This document shows, piece after piece, positions 1-7,727 of a stretch of DNA of 64,000 nucleotides. Source of the stretch: Arcobacter cloacae. GTDB lineage: Bacteria > Campylobacterota > Campylobacteria > Campylobacterales > Arcobacteraceae. Numbering within the stretch: position 1 is the first letter of the stretch; every line of letters begins with the position of its first letter. Position numbers and translations under genes: made by a program. Below the pieces are notes generated by a model. The model saw only the letters and a program-made list of their open reading frames with translations, had not been told where the DNA came from and ran no database searches. The stretch covers positions 248,001-312,000 of the forward strand of contig NZ_CP053833.1 in NCBI RefSeq assembly GCF_013201935.1, read 5' to 3'.

Positions 1-906
1 AGGAGGTTTATTTTCAATAACATAATCTAATTTTTCAATTCTATCTTTAAAGAATTTTATTAAAGTATCAAATATAAAGTTATTGTATTCTTTAGAATCA
101 ATTCCATCTTTTAAATTTACATCACCTGTAAAACTATATTTATCATTTTTATGCTCTTCAGGATTCAGTTTTTTTAATTCTTCAAGTTTTACTCCAAAAT
201 CATCAAGCAATTCTTGGAAACTTGATGGCACTCCTTTATTTCCAGGATAGCCATCAAAAATTGAACGTACTAAATCAGTAGCATCGCCGACACTTAAATT
301 ATCAAGAGTTTTCATTACAGCATTTTTTAATGGTTCATTATTTATTAAATGAAAACCATGTTGTTTAATATCTCCATAAGGTAATTTTTCATCTATTTGC
401 CAAACTTTTTGTTTTCCATAATCCAATAATCCTGCTCTTGCATAAGTAGTAGCTCTTACTAAAGCATGTTCTTCACTTTCACCTTTAGCCATCCATTTTT
501 TCACAAAAGCTTCAAACTCAGGAGCATCTTCATATTTATTCCCATTTGTTGCTTTCATCATTTGAGTTTGCCATTCGTAACCAATTGGGTCATAAGATTG
601 TGAATTTTTATATCCTTCGTAAGCTCCTGGATCATAGTCATATTTATTCATAGTAGGATAAAGTAATTGATCTTCCCATTTAACTGATGTTGGTTTTTCA
701 TAAGTTACACTTGAAGTTGATGGAATATTGGAACTTTCATAATATGCAGCTGATGTTTTTACATTATCTGTATTATTTGTATTTGCTTTATCTATTAATC
801 TTTCAAATGTATTTAGTATTCCACCACTATTTACTTCATCAACTTTTTTTGTTGATGAAGTTTTTGATTGATATGAATTTTGTGAATATGAGTTATTTAT
901 TTCCAT
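1..906 (-). CDS. Hypothetical protein, downstream copy of a tandem pair (3' end cut by window)
   Basis: The gene runs off the left edge; 302 codons are visible. I do not recognise the family. The ATG at 906 is preceded by GGAG and begins MEINNSYSQNSY, exactly like its upstream neighbour. An in-frame ATG at 918 is also possible but lacks a better ribosome site. There is no signal peptide or membrane segment. The first ~70 residues are rich in Ser, Asn and Thr. Then come a Tyr-rich stretch (YDPGAYEGY, YDPIGYEW) and conserved blocks FEAFVKKWMAKGES and YARAGLLDYGKQ. It lacks its own visible promoter and its start lies inside the end of the upstream copy, so it is probably translationally coupled. 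Function unknown; a cytoplasmic protein or a substrate of a leaderless export route are both possible. Confidence 0.75.
   Translation of the reverse strand, partial: MEINNSYSQNSYQSKTSSTKKVDEVNSGGILNTFERLIDKANTNNTDNVKTSAAYYESSNIPSTSSVTYEKPTSVKWEDQLLYPTMNKYDYDPGAYEGYKNSQSYDPIGYEWQTQMMKATNGNKYEDAPEFEAFVKKWMAKGESEEHALVRATTYARAGLLDYGKQKVWQIDEKLPYGDIKQHGFHLINNEPLKNAVMKTLDNLSVGDATDLVRSIFDGYPGNKGVPSSFQELLDDFGVKLEELKKLNPEEHKNDKYSFTGDVNLKDGIDSKEYNNFIFDTLIKFFKDRIEKLDYVIENKPP
833..861 (-). other. Intragenic hairpin near the 5' end of the downstream copy
   Basis: A perfect 11-bp inverted repeat (ACTTCATCAAC / GTTGATGAAGT on the coding strand) encloses a 7-nt A-rich loop, about 45 nt inside the gene. There is no U tract after it, so it is not a terminator. 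The same structure occurs in the paralogue at 1830-1858. Confidence 0.5.
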
Positions 907-1903
907 TGTTTTCTCCATTATAACCATCTACTTCTTTTTTAAAGTTATCTATCAAAGAATTTAAACCATCTCTTACTTCATGATAATCAGGAGTATCTTC
1001 AGGAGGTTTATTTGCAACATAGTAATCAAATTTTTCAATTCTATCTTCAAAGAATTTTATTAAAGTATCAAATATAAAGTTGTTGTATTCTTTAGAATCA
1101 GTTCCATCTTTTAAATTTACATCACCTGTAAAACTATATTTATCATTTTTATGCTCTTCAGGATTCAGTTTTTTTAATTCTTCTAGTTTAATTCCAAAGT
1201 TATCAAGTAATTCTTGGAAACTAGAAGGTACTCCTTTATTTTCAGGATAGCCATCAAAAATTGAACGTACTAAATCATAAGCATCTTCATAATTTAAACT
1301 ATCAAGAGTTTTCATTACAGCATTTTTTAATGGTTCATTATTTATTAAATGAAAACCATGTTGTTTAATATCTCCATAAGGTAATTTTTCATCTATTTGA
1401 TGAGCTCTTTGTTTACCATAATCTAATAATCCTGCTCTTGCATAAAGTGTTGCTCTTCCTAAAGCTCGGTCTTCACTTTCACCTTTAGCCATCCATTTTT
1501 TTATAAAAGCTTCAAACTCAGGAGCATCTTCATATTTATTCCCATTTGTTGCAGTTCTTAATTGAGTTATCCATTCATAACCAATAGGATCATAAGATTG
1601 TGAATTTTCATATGCTTCATATGCTCCTGGATCAAATTCATACTTCATATTAGGATAAAGTAATTGTTCTTCCCATTTAACTGATGTTGGTTTTTCATAG
1701 GTTACACTTGAAGTTGATGGAATATTGGAACTTTCATAATATGCAGCTGATGTTTTTACATTATCTGTATTATTTGTATTTGCTTTATCTATTAATCTTT
1801 CAAATGTATTTAGTATTCCACCACTATTTACTTCATCAACTTTTTTTGTTGATGAAGTTTGTGATTGATATGAATTTTGTGAATATGAGTTATTTATTTC
1901 CAT
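893..1903 (-). CDS. Hypothetical protein, upstream copy of a tandem pair
   Basis: This is a 336-residue protein of unrecognised family. I chose the ATG at 1903 because AAGGA lies 6 nt upstream and the paralogue starts at the same residue; the frame stays open to 1951, but that region holds the promoter. The layout is a Ser/Asn/Thr-rich N-terminus, a Tyr-rich segment near residues 75-105, then a mostly helical, Lys/Glu-rich body ending in NGENNGNK. No signal peptide, membrane helix or catalytic motif is evident. The final codons overlap the start of the downstream copy by 14 bp in another frame. The promoter carries the direct repeat that also precedes the response regulator at 6467, so this pair is a likely target of that regulator (inference). 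Confidence 0.8.
   Translation of the reverse strand: MEINNSYSQNSYQSQTSSTKKVDEVNSGGILNTFERLIDKANTNNTDNVKTSAAYYESSNIPSTSSVTYEKPTSVKWEEQLLYPNMKYEFDPGAYEAYENSQSYDPIGYEWITQLRTATNGNKYEDAPEFEAFIKKWMAKGESEDRALGRATLYARAGLLDYGKQRAHQIDEKLPYGDIKQHGFHLINNEPLKNAVMKTLDSLNYEDAYDLVRSIFDGYPENKGVPSSFQELLDNFGIKLEELKKLNPEEHKNDKYSFTGDVNLKDGTDSKEYNNFIFDTLIKFFEDRIEKFDYYVANKPPEDTPDYHEVRDGLNSLIDNFKKEVDGYNGENNGNK
1830..1858 (-). other. Intragenic hairpin near the 5' end of the upstream copy
   Basis: This is the same perfect 11-bp stem and 7-nt loop as at 833-861, at the same distance from the start codon. It could shape mRNA stability or early translation, or simply reflect the codons used (TSSTKKVDEV); the sequence alone cannot decide. 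Confidence 0.5.
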
Positions 1904-1930
1904 TTGCATTCCTTGAATATTAATAAGATA

Positions 1931-1962
1931 AGTATATAATTTATCCGTCACATTCTCGTCAC
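1931..1962 (-). promoter_or_regulatory. Promoter of the tandem unknown genes with OmpR-type direct repeat
   Basis: Read on the minus strand, GTGACG-AGAAT-GTGACG (1962-1946) is followed after 9 nt by TATACT (1936-1931), a good -10 box. The start codon lies 42 nt beyond the repeat. Direct 6-bp repeats with 11-bp periodicity overlapping the -35 position are typical of OmpR/PhoB-type activators. The identical 17-bp repeat with the same 9-nt spacing to a -10 box precedes the response regulator at 6467. Confidence 0.7.
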
Positions 1963-2037
1963 AAAATCAAAGATATAATTATTTTTATATAAATTTAAAT
2001 ATACTTCTTTGCTTTAAAACTAAAATGTAGGATTGAT

Positions 2038-3375
2038 TTGAAAAAACTTTTAATTGTTTTAATAATTTTTATCTCTAATTTATTTGGAAATATAATAGAA
2101 CTAAATTCAAATAATTTAGAAATATTATCTCAATCAAAAATTTACATAGATAATACAAGAAAACTAAATATTGATGAAATCATAAAAAATGATAAGAATT
2201 TTGTAAATGTAAATAGTTCTATAAAAAATTATGGTTATTCACCCAAGTTTGATGTTTGGATTAAATTTACATTACATAATAAAAAAGATGAACCTATTAC
2301 AAAAATTTTAGAGTTTTCAAATTCTTTAGTGACAAATATCTCTTTTTATGAAGATACTAATCTTATAAAAAATGAAGGTTTACTAAATAAAGATATTAAT
2401 AGAAAGAGCGTTAATCCTACTTTTGTAATCAATCTTGATAAAAATGAAACAAAAACTTTTTATCTAAAAGTCTTTTCAAAAAAGACTGCACTTACATTAA
2501 ATTTAAATCTTTATTCAAATGATGAATTTTATTCAAAAGAGATATTTCATCAGGTTATTTTAGCTTTATTTTTTGGAGCGATGATAATATTGGCTTTATA
2601 TAACTTTGCCATTTTTTTAATGATTAAGGATATTAGTTATTTATATTATGTTGGATATATAACTACTTTAGTATTTCATCATCTGCTTTATGTTGGTTTT
2701 GCTAATTTATATTTTGTTGATGATAGATTTATGAAAATCATTGTTGATTATGCAGCTTTATTTATCGCTCTTCCTGTTTTGTTTTTGGCTTTTTTCTCTA
2801 AATCATTTTTAGAAATAAAACAATATCCAAAAATAAATATGATTTTAAATATCTTAATGTTAGTGATGATTATTTCTGTGATTTACTTTAGCTTTTTTAA
2901 TTATCTTTTGAAATATAGAAATATAGTACCAATTTTACTTATGAGTTATCTATTTGGAATTACTTTGTATGCATTTATTAAAAAGAATGCTCAAGCAAAA
3001 CTAATTTTATTTGGTTGGGCTGCGATACTTATTGCAGGTTTAATAATGTATTTATCAAGTGTAGGGATTTTTAATGTTGATTTAACATCATATTATGTGG
3101 TTGAAATTTCATTTATTTTAGAGGTGTTAGTATTTTCAATTGCCTTATCAAATAGAATAAAAAGACTTCAAGAAGAGAAAAACAAAATTCAAATTAAGCT
3201 TATAGAAGAACAAAAAGATAATGAAGAAAAATTAAATAAGCTAGTAATTCAAAAAACTGATAAATTAAACAAAGCTCTTGAAGAAAAAGATATATTACTC
3301 AAAGAGTTAAACCATCGTGTAAAAAATAATATGCAAACTATAATCTCATTAATTAGATTACAAAATGATGAAATA
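2038..3375 (+). pseudogene. Sensor histidine kinase, 5' part, interrupted by IS21-family element
   Basis: This is the N-terminal 446 codons of a 7TMR-DISM sensor kinase. TTG start with AGGA upstream, signal peptide at residues 1-17, periplasmic DISMED2-like domain (~25-155), seven membrane helices (~170-375), a coiled coil, then a HisKA_2 box ELNHRVKNNMQTIISLIRLQ with phospho-acceptor His426. The insertion element begins exactly after codon 446 and its first three bases, TGA, act as the stop. The missing half lies at 5917-6405. Removing the element and one AAATA copy gives an in-frame 608-residue kinase reading LQNDEIDDITINTLL across the joint. The truncated protein keeps sensor, membrane part and His but has no ATP-binding domain, so it should not autophosphorylate. 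The intact partner regulator follows at 6467. Confidence 0.9.
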
Positions 3376-3500
3376 TGAATTTTTTGACTGAAAATTGACC
3401 CACTATTTTGAAAACTTTTGACCCACCTGTAAACTAAAAAAACATACTCTTTTCTCATAAAAATAATAATTATGAAGAAAGGTAAAAGGAGATGATTAGT

Positions 3501-5003
3501 ATGGAGGATTGGGTAACTATTCGTAATCTAAAAAAGAAAGATCCAAACTTAGGAACTAGAACAATTGCTTTAATGTTAGGTATTAGTAGAAATACTGTAA
3601 AAAAAGCATTATTAAATGATGAATTACCTTTATATAACAGAGGTGAGAAAAAAATAAATGAAGCAGTTGAACCATTTATTGATTTTATCAAAGAGTCATT
3701 TTTAAAGAAAAATTTAAAAGCTAGTAGAATTTTAAAAGATATAAAATCAAAAGGATATAGAGGAAGTCAATATGCTTTATATGCTTACATAAGAGAAATT
3801 TTAAAACCAATAGCAAACGATGTAAGTAAAAATTCACCTCATGCTTACATGAGATATGAAACAAAACCAGCTGAACAGATGCAATATGATTGGAGTCCAT
3901 ATACAGTTACTATTGGTGAAAATCTTGTAAAAATAAATATACATCAAACAATCTTAGGATTTAGTAGATATAAATTTTATGATGTAAGTTTAAATGTATC
4001 AGGAAGTGATGTATATACAGCATTAGAAGAGAGTTTTATCTTCTTTGGAGGAGTTTGTGAAAGAATACAAGTTGATAATGCAACAGTATTTATAACAAAT
4101 GCTTCTAAAGATAATCTTATTTGGAATCCAAGATTTTTATCATTGTGTGGATTGTATGGAATAAAACCAACAAGAAGTATGCCATCACATCCATGGAGTA
4201 AAGGTAAAGTTGAATCACCTTTTAGTTATCTTGAAACACATTTTATTAGTGGTAATGAATTTAAAAGCTTTGAAGATTTAAGAGAACGATTAAAACAATT
4301 TCAAGATGAGCATAATTTAGAGATTCATGGCACAACTAAACAAATTTCAAAAATACTCTTTGAAAAAGAGGAACAAAGTTTTTTAAAACCACTACCAATA
4401 AATCCAATAACTGGGGAATTAAAACGATATGTTGGATTTAAAGAAGAGTTTAGAAAGGCAAATTCTGAATGTTTAGTCTCTTACAAAGGTAATAAATATT
4501 CAGTTCCACATTACTTTGCAAGTAAAGAGGTTTGGTTAAGAGTATTATATGGAACAACTTTGCAAATATACTCAAGTAAAAATAAACTAATAGCAACTCA
4601 TACAATTAGCCTTAAAAAAGGTGAAGTCCTTGTTAATAAAGAGCATTTCAATGGATATAGAAAAGAAAATCAGTTTGATTCAATTGCAATTTCAATATCA
4701 AGACTTATAAAAAGATTTGCTAACTACATAAATATTCATAAATTCATTGAAAATATTAAAGTTCAAAAAAGAATTAGCCCAGCTTATCACCTTTATAAAA
4801 TAGCAAACTTGTTTGAATACTACGATGAGGCTGATTGTATTATGGCAATGGAAGAAGCAATTAGTTTAAATATTTATAGCTTCTCTTTTATCAAAGGAAC
4901 AATTACACATCAAACCAAGCCAAAAAATGAACAGTTAAATCTGTTTAATATCAAATTACCCCAAGCAAATATAAAAAGAGATTTAGGAGATTATAAAATA
5001 TGA
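3501..5003 (+). CDS. istA: IS21-family transposase IstA
   Basis: DDE transposase that cuts and joins the element's ends. The ATG at 3501 is favoured because AAAGGAG lies ~8 nt upstream; an ATG at 3492 abuts that ribosome site. Length is 500 residues, normal for IstA. There is an N-terminal helix-turn-helix (~10-40, GTRTIALMLGISRNTVKKAL) and an rve integrase core with acidic residues in MQYDWSPY, IQVDNATVF and WSKGKVESPF. The C-terminal region is the usual Mu-transposase-like part. Its stop overlaps the istB start by 4 bp, the normal coupling in this family. No frameshift is visible. Confidence 0.95.
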   Translation: MEDWVTIRNLKKKDPNLGTRTIALMLGISRNTVKKALLNDELPLYNRGEKKINEAVEPFIDFIKESFLKKNLKASRILKDIKSKGYRGSQYALYAYIREILKPIANDVSKNSPHAYMRYETKPAEQMQYDWSPYTVTIGENLVKINIHQTILGFSRYKFYDVSLNVSGSDVYTALEESFIFFGGVCERIQVDNATVFITNASKDNLIWNPRFLSLCGLYGIKPTRSMPSHPWSKGKVESPFSYLETHFISGNEFKSFEDLRERLKQFQDEHNLEIHGTTKQISKILFEKEEQSFLKPLPINPITGELKRYVGFKEEFRKANSECLVSYKGNKYSVPHYFASKEVWLRVLYGTTLQIYSSKNKLIATHTISLKKGEVLVNKEHFNGYRKENQFDSIAISISRLIKRFANYINIHKFIENIKVQKRISPAYHLYKIANLFEYYDEADCIMAMEEAISLNIYSFSFIKGTITHQTKPKNEQLNLFNIKLPQANIKRDLGDYKI

Positions 5004-5839
5004 GAAATAAAAATACTACAAACTTAAGAAACAGTGGACCAGTTAATTTAGAGAATGGTTCACTAAAAGCAAATATAGAGAGTTATTGTAAACTTTTATC
5101 TCTTTCATCAGTGGCAGATAATTATGAAAGTGCAGCACTTGATGCTGCTAAAGCAAAACTATCATATCAAGATTATCTGTATAAACTATTGCAACAACAA
5201 ATAGTTGATAGAGTAGATAGAAGTGTAAATGCTAGAATTAAAAAAGCAGGATTCAAATATATGGCAACTTTGGATGAGTTTGATTTTAGCTTTCAACCTC
5301 AAATAGATGAAAAACTAATACGAGAATTAGCAACTCTAAGCTTTTTAGATAGTGCTACAAATGTACTTTTAGTTGGTGCTCCAGGAGTTGGAAAAACTCA
5401 TCTTTCAATAGCATTAGGACTTGAAGCCACCAAACAAAGAAGAAGAGTAAAATTTATAAGTGCTGAAGATTTAACCAATGAACTAATAGCTGCAAATCAC
5501 TCTAATACTATAACAGATTATCTTGAAAGTATGAGTAGAATAGAGTTACTAATAATTGATGAAATTGGATACTTAGACCTTTCAAGAGAAGTAGCATCAC
5601 TTTTTTTTAGACTTATTTCAAAGAGATATGAAAAATCTTCAACAATAATTACATCAAATAAAGAATTTCAAGAATGGGGACAGATATTTAATGATGATGT
5701 GATAGCAACAGCAATACTAGATAGACTTTTACATCATTCACATCCATTTTTAATAAATGGTCCAAGTTATAGAATGAAAGATTTATTGCCAAAAAGTAAA
5801 AAGAAACAAAATTTAGAGAATAAAAATAACGAAATTTAA
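5000..5839 (+). CDS. istB: IS21-family helper ATPase IstB
   Basis: DnaC/DnaA-like AAA+ ATPase that assists IstA in target selection. It has 279 residues, slightly longer than usual because of an N-terminal extension (RNSGPVNLENGS) before the first conserved helix. Walker A is GAPGVGKTHLS (~residues 126-136) and Walker B LLIIDEIGYLD, followed by the sensor-type TSNKEFQEWG motif and a C-terminal HHSHPFLINGPSYR segment characteristic of IstB. It starts inside the istA stop codon (ATGA) and ends 72 bp before the right end of the element. Confidence 0.95.
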   Translation: MRNKNTTNLRNSGPVNLENGSLKANIESYCKLLSLSSVADNYESAALDAAKAKLSYQDYLYKLLQQQIVDRVDRSVNARIKKAGFKYMATLDEFDFSFQPQIDEKLIRELATLSFLDSATNVLLVGAPGVGKTHLSIALGLEATKQRRRVKFISAEDLTNELIAANHSNTITDYLESMSRIELLIIDEIGYLDLSREVASLFFRLISKRYEKSSTIITSNKEFQEWGQIFNDDVIATAILDRLLHHSHPFLINGPSYRMKDLLPKSKKKQNLENKNNEI

Positions 5840-5916
5840 TGTTATAATTTCAATCTGCAGGTGGGTCATTTTTAATCAAAAAAGTGGGTCAAATTTCAAT
5901 CAAAATTTTCAAAATA

Positions 5917-6405
5917 GATGATATTACTATAAATACTCTTCTTACAACTATTCAAAATAGAATTAGTGCAATGAGTCACTTACATGAACTTCTATATCAA
6001 AAAGATGCTATTACTTTTATAGATGCAAATGAGTATTTTGAAAAAATTATATTTGAAGTGGAACAAAGTTTTGATAAAAATGTAAAAATAAAATATGAAA
6101 TCAATTCTACTATTAGTTCTGAATCTGCTATTTATTGTGGATTAATAATCAATGAACTTGTAACAAACAGTTTTAAACATGCTTTTATAAACAAAAAAGA
6201 TGGATTTATAAATATTACTTTTTATAGTAAAAATAATTCATACTATTTATACTACAGTGATAATGGTCAAGGTTATAATCAAATAGATAAAAAAGAGTCA
6301 TTAGGTTTAGTTTTAATAGAAACTCTTGCAAAAAAACAGTTAAAAGCTAGTTTGAAAATTGTATCAAATGATGGTGTTAAAATCGAAATAAAATGGAAAG
6401 AATAG
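5917..6405 (+). pseudogene. Sensor histidine kinase, 3' part (ATP-binding half)
   Basis: Continuation of the kinase at 2038-3375, in the frame that fits the restored gene. It encodes the rest of the HisKA_2 helix (TTIQNRISAMSHLHELLYQ) and the HATPase domain: N-box ELVTNSFKHAF, G1 box DNGQGY, and SLGLVLIETLAKKQLKA. The frame stays open upstream into the element to a GTG at 5884, so a short cytoplasmic fragment could be made by read-through from the IS, but no ribosome site of note precedes it. It ends 62 bp before the regulator gene. Confidence 0.88.
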
Positions 6406-6409
6406 TATT

Positions 6410-6441
6410 GTGACGAGAATGTGACGATAGTTTTGTATTAT
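6410..6441 (+). promoter_or_regulatory. Promoter of response regulator with OmpR-type direct repeat
   Basis: GTGACG-AGAAT-GTGACG (6410-6426) is followed after 9 nt by TATTAT (6436-6441). The first half-site covers the expected -35 position. Apart from the -10 box, the layout equals that of the promoter at 1931-1962. It gives the regulator its own promoter downstream of the broken kinase and suggests autoregulation. Confidence 0.7.
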
Positions 6442-6466
6442 AAAAAAAATAGAGGTAGATTTTATA

Positions 6467-7156
6467 ATGATAAAAATTTTAATAGTTGAAGATGAAACAA
6501 TTGTTGCTCTTGATACAAAAAGTACTTTAAAAAAATTAGGGTACGAAGTAACGGATATTGTAACAAATTATGAAGATACAATGAAATCAATTTTAGATAA
6601 TAAACCTGATATTATTTTGATGGATATATTTCTAAAAAATAGTATAAATGGTATTGAAATATCCAAGAAAATAAATGAAAAAGATAGTATTCCAATAATA
6701 TTTGTAAGTGCTTATTGTGATGATGAAACAGTAGCTAATGCTGTTGAAACAGAACCAGCTGGATATTTAGTTAAACCATTTAATCGTAATGATTTAAAAA
6801 CAACAATAAATTTAGTAGCTTATAAATTACAAAAAAATCTAAAAGAAAAAATTATAATTAATAGGCAAAAACTCTCTTCAAACTATTATTATAGTTTTGA
6901 AGAACATTTGAAAATTTATTATGAAACACAAGAAATATCTATCACAAAAAATGAAAGATTATTTTTAGAAGTTCTCATAAAAGCAAAAGGAACAACTGTT
7001 CCTTTTGAATCGATAGAACATTATATATGGGGAAATAACTCTATATCTGATAGTACATTAAGAACATTATTATATAGATTAAGAAGTAAATTCAATCATC
7101 AACTAATAGAAACAAGCCCATCACTTGGTTGTAGATTGAATTTTGAAGATGATTAA
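6467..7156 (+). CDS. OmpR-type response regulator
   Basis: 229-residue two-component regulator. Residues 1-~120 form a receiver domain with acidic pocket residues in VEDE, phospho-acceptor Asp53 (ILMDIFL), the conserved Ser in IIFVSAY and Lys in LVKPF. Residues ~140-229 form a winged-helix DNA-binding domain (ITKNERLFLEVLIK, STLRTLLYRLRSKF, GCRLNF). It lies directly after the 3' half of the DISM kinase, its presumed partner. Because an IS21 element breaks that kinase, the regulator now lacks its local phosphodonor; it could act unphosphorylated or be driven by another kinase. It has its own promoter with a direct repeat it may bind itself. Confidence 0.92.
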   Translation: MIKILIVEDETIVALDTKSTLKKLGYEVTDIVTNYEDTMKSILDNKPDIILMDIFLKNSINGIEISKKINEKDSIPIIFVSAYCDDETVANAVETEPAGYLVKPFNRNDLKTTINLVAYKLQKNLKEKIIINRQKLSSNYYYSFEEHLKIYYETQEISITKNERLFLEVLIKAKGTTVPFESIEHYIWGNNSISDSTLRTLLYRLRSKFNHQLIETSPSLGCRLNFEDD

Positions 7157-7219
7157 ATAAGAATTTTTAATTTGTTGATAATTATTAAAAGAAAAATCAG
7201 AAAAAATCATAACTTCTTT

Positions 7220-7389
7220 TGTAAACTAAAGTGTAAACAACTGTAAACTTTGGTGTAAATTATGAAATTTATTTTTTGTAAACTAATTGAGCTAAAAGCA
7301 TTTAATACCAATTGATTTCATATAGTTTAGTAAAAAAAGGAAACGGTAGAGTCTTTAAAATCTTCTTTTAGTAAAGTACTTAGTTTACA
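7220..7389 (+). repeat. Phased TGTAAAC repeat cluster
   Basis: Within the 571-bp gap 7157-7727, TGTAAAC occurs at 7220, 7232, 7242 and 7277, with a variant TGTAAAT at 7254 and an inverted copy (GTTTACA) at 7383-7389. The first starts are 12, 10, 12 and 23 bp apart, close to whole turns of the helix. This could be a regulator binding array or iterons of a mobile element. The rest of the gap shows only AT-rich DNA and one weak open frame. Confidence 0.45.
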
Positions 7390-7580
7390 ATTTAAAGGTT
7401 ACAATTTCTTTTTTATTTATTAGAAGTTTTACTTCAAAATTGTTTTCACTCAATTTCATAAAAGTGGCTTTAAATTTTAGTTATCTAGATTCTAATTTTT
7501 ATAGTAATTCTAAAAATCTAAGTGATGCTTATATGCAGTCAAGTTATCAGAACTTTGTAAAAACTGAAAAGTTTAGTTAA
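7359..7580 (+). pseudogene. Possible gene remnant without start codon
   Basis: A stretch of about 73 codons is open and ends at TAA 7578-7580. Its last third reads like real protein (FSYLDSNFYSNSKNLSDAYM). It has no ATG near its left end and no ribosome site; only TTG at 7440 or GTG at 7464 could start it. It may be the tail of a decayed gene, or chance. I recognise no family. Confidence 0.15.
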
Positions 7581-7727
7581 TACTTTAATTACTAGGGGTT
7601 ATTAGTCCTTTACTCTAATAATATTTGTTTGCTCTTTCAATGAAATTAAAAAAGAAGATAGACTCAACACATACCTGTAATTTAGAGACAGGATAGATTT
7701 ATAATTTAAAGATTTTATAGGATAAAT

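Larger units (their letters stand above)
3376..5911 (+). mobile_element. Complete IS21-family insertion sequence, 2,536 bp
   Basis: Ends are defined by related inverted repeats beginning TGAA: left TGAATTTTTTGACTG, right (reverse complement) TGAAAATTTTGATTG, both continuing into TTGACCCACT. Each end has two copies of the GTGGGTCA/TGACCCAC motif (left 3397-3403 and 3420-3426; right 5861-5868 and 5884-5891), the multiple internal repeats expected for transposase binding in IS21 elements. It is flanked by a 5-bp direct repeat AAATA (3371-3375 and 5912-5916). It carries overlapping istA and istB genes, both apparently intact. It lies inside, and in the same direction as, a sensor kinase gene. Confidence 0.93.

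Noticed and set aside
687-923. Plus-strand frames at 687-923 and 1684-1923 with nearly identical translations
   Set aside because: Antisense of the duplicated gene starts; similarity follows from the duplication. Composition (Leu/Tyr/His-rich) is that of a shadow frame.
3428-3434. TGTAAAC in the left end of the insertion element as part of the 7220 array
   Set aside because: A single 7-bp match in AT-rich DNA is expected by chance and it is not phased with others.
5884-5916. GTG at 5884 as a real start for a separate small kinase gene
   Set aside because: It lies in the terminal repeat of the insertion element; the downstream codons are the displaced 3' half of the interrupted kinase.
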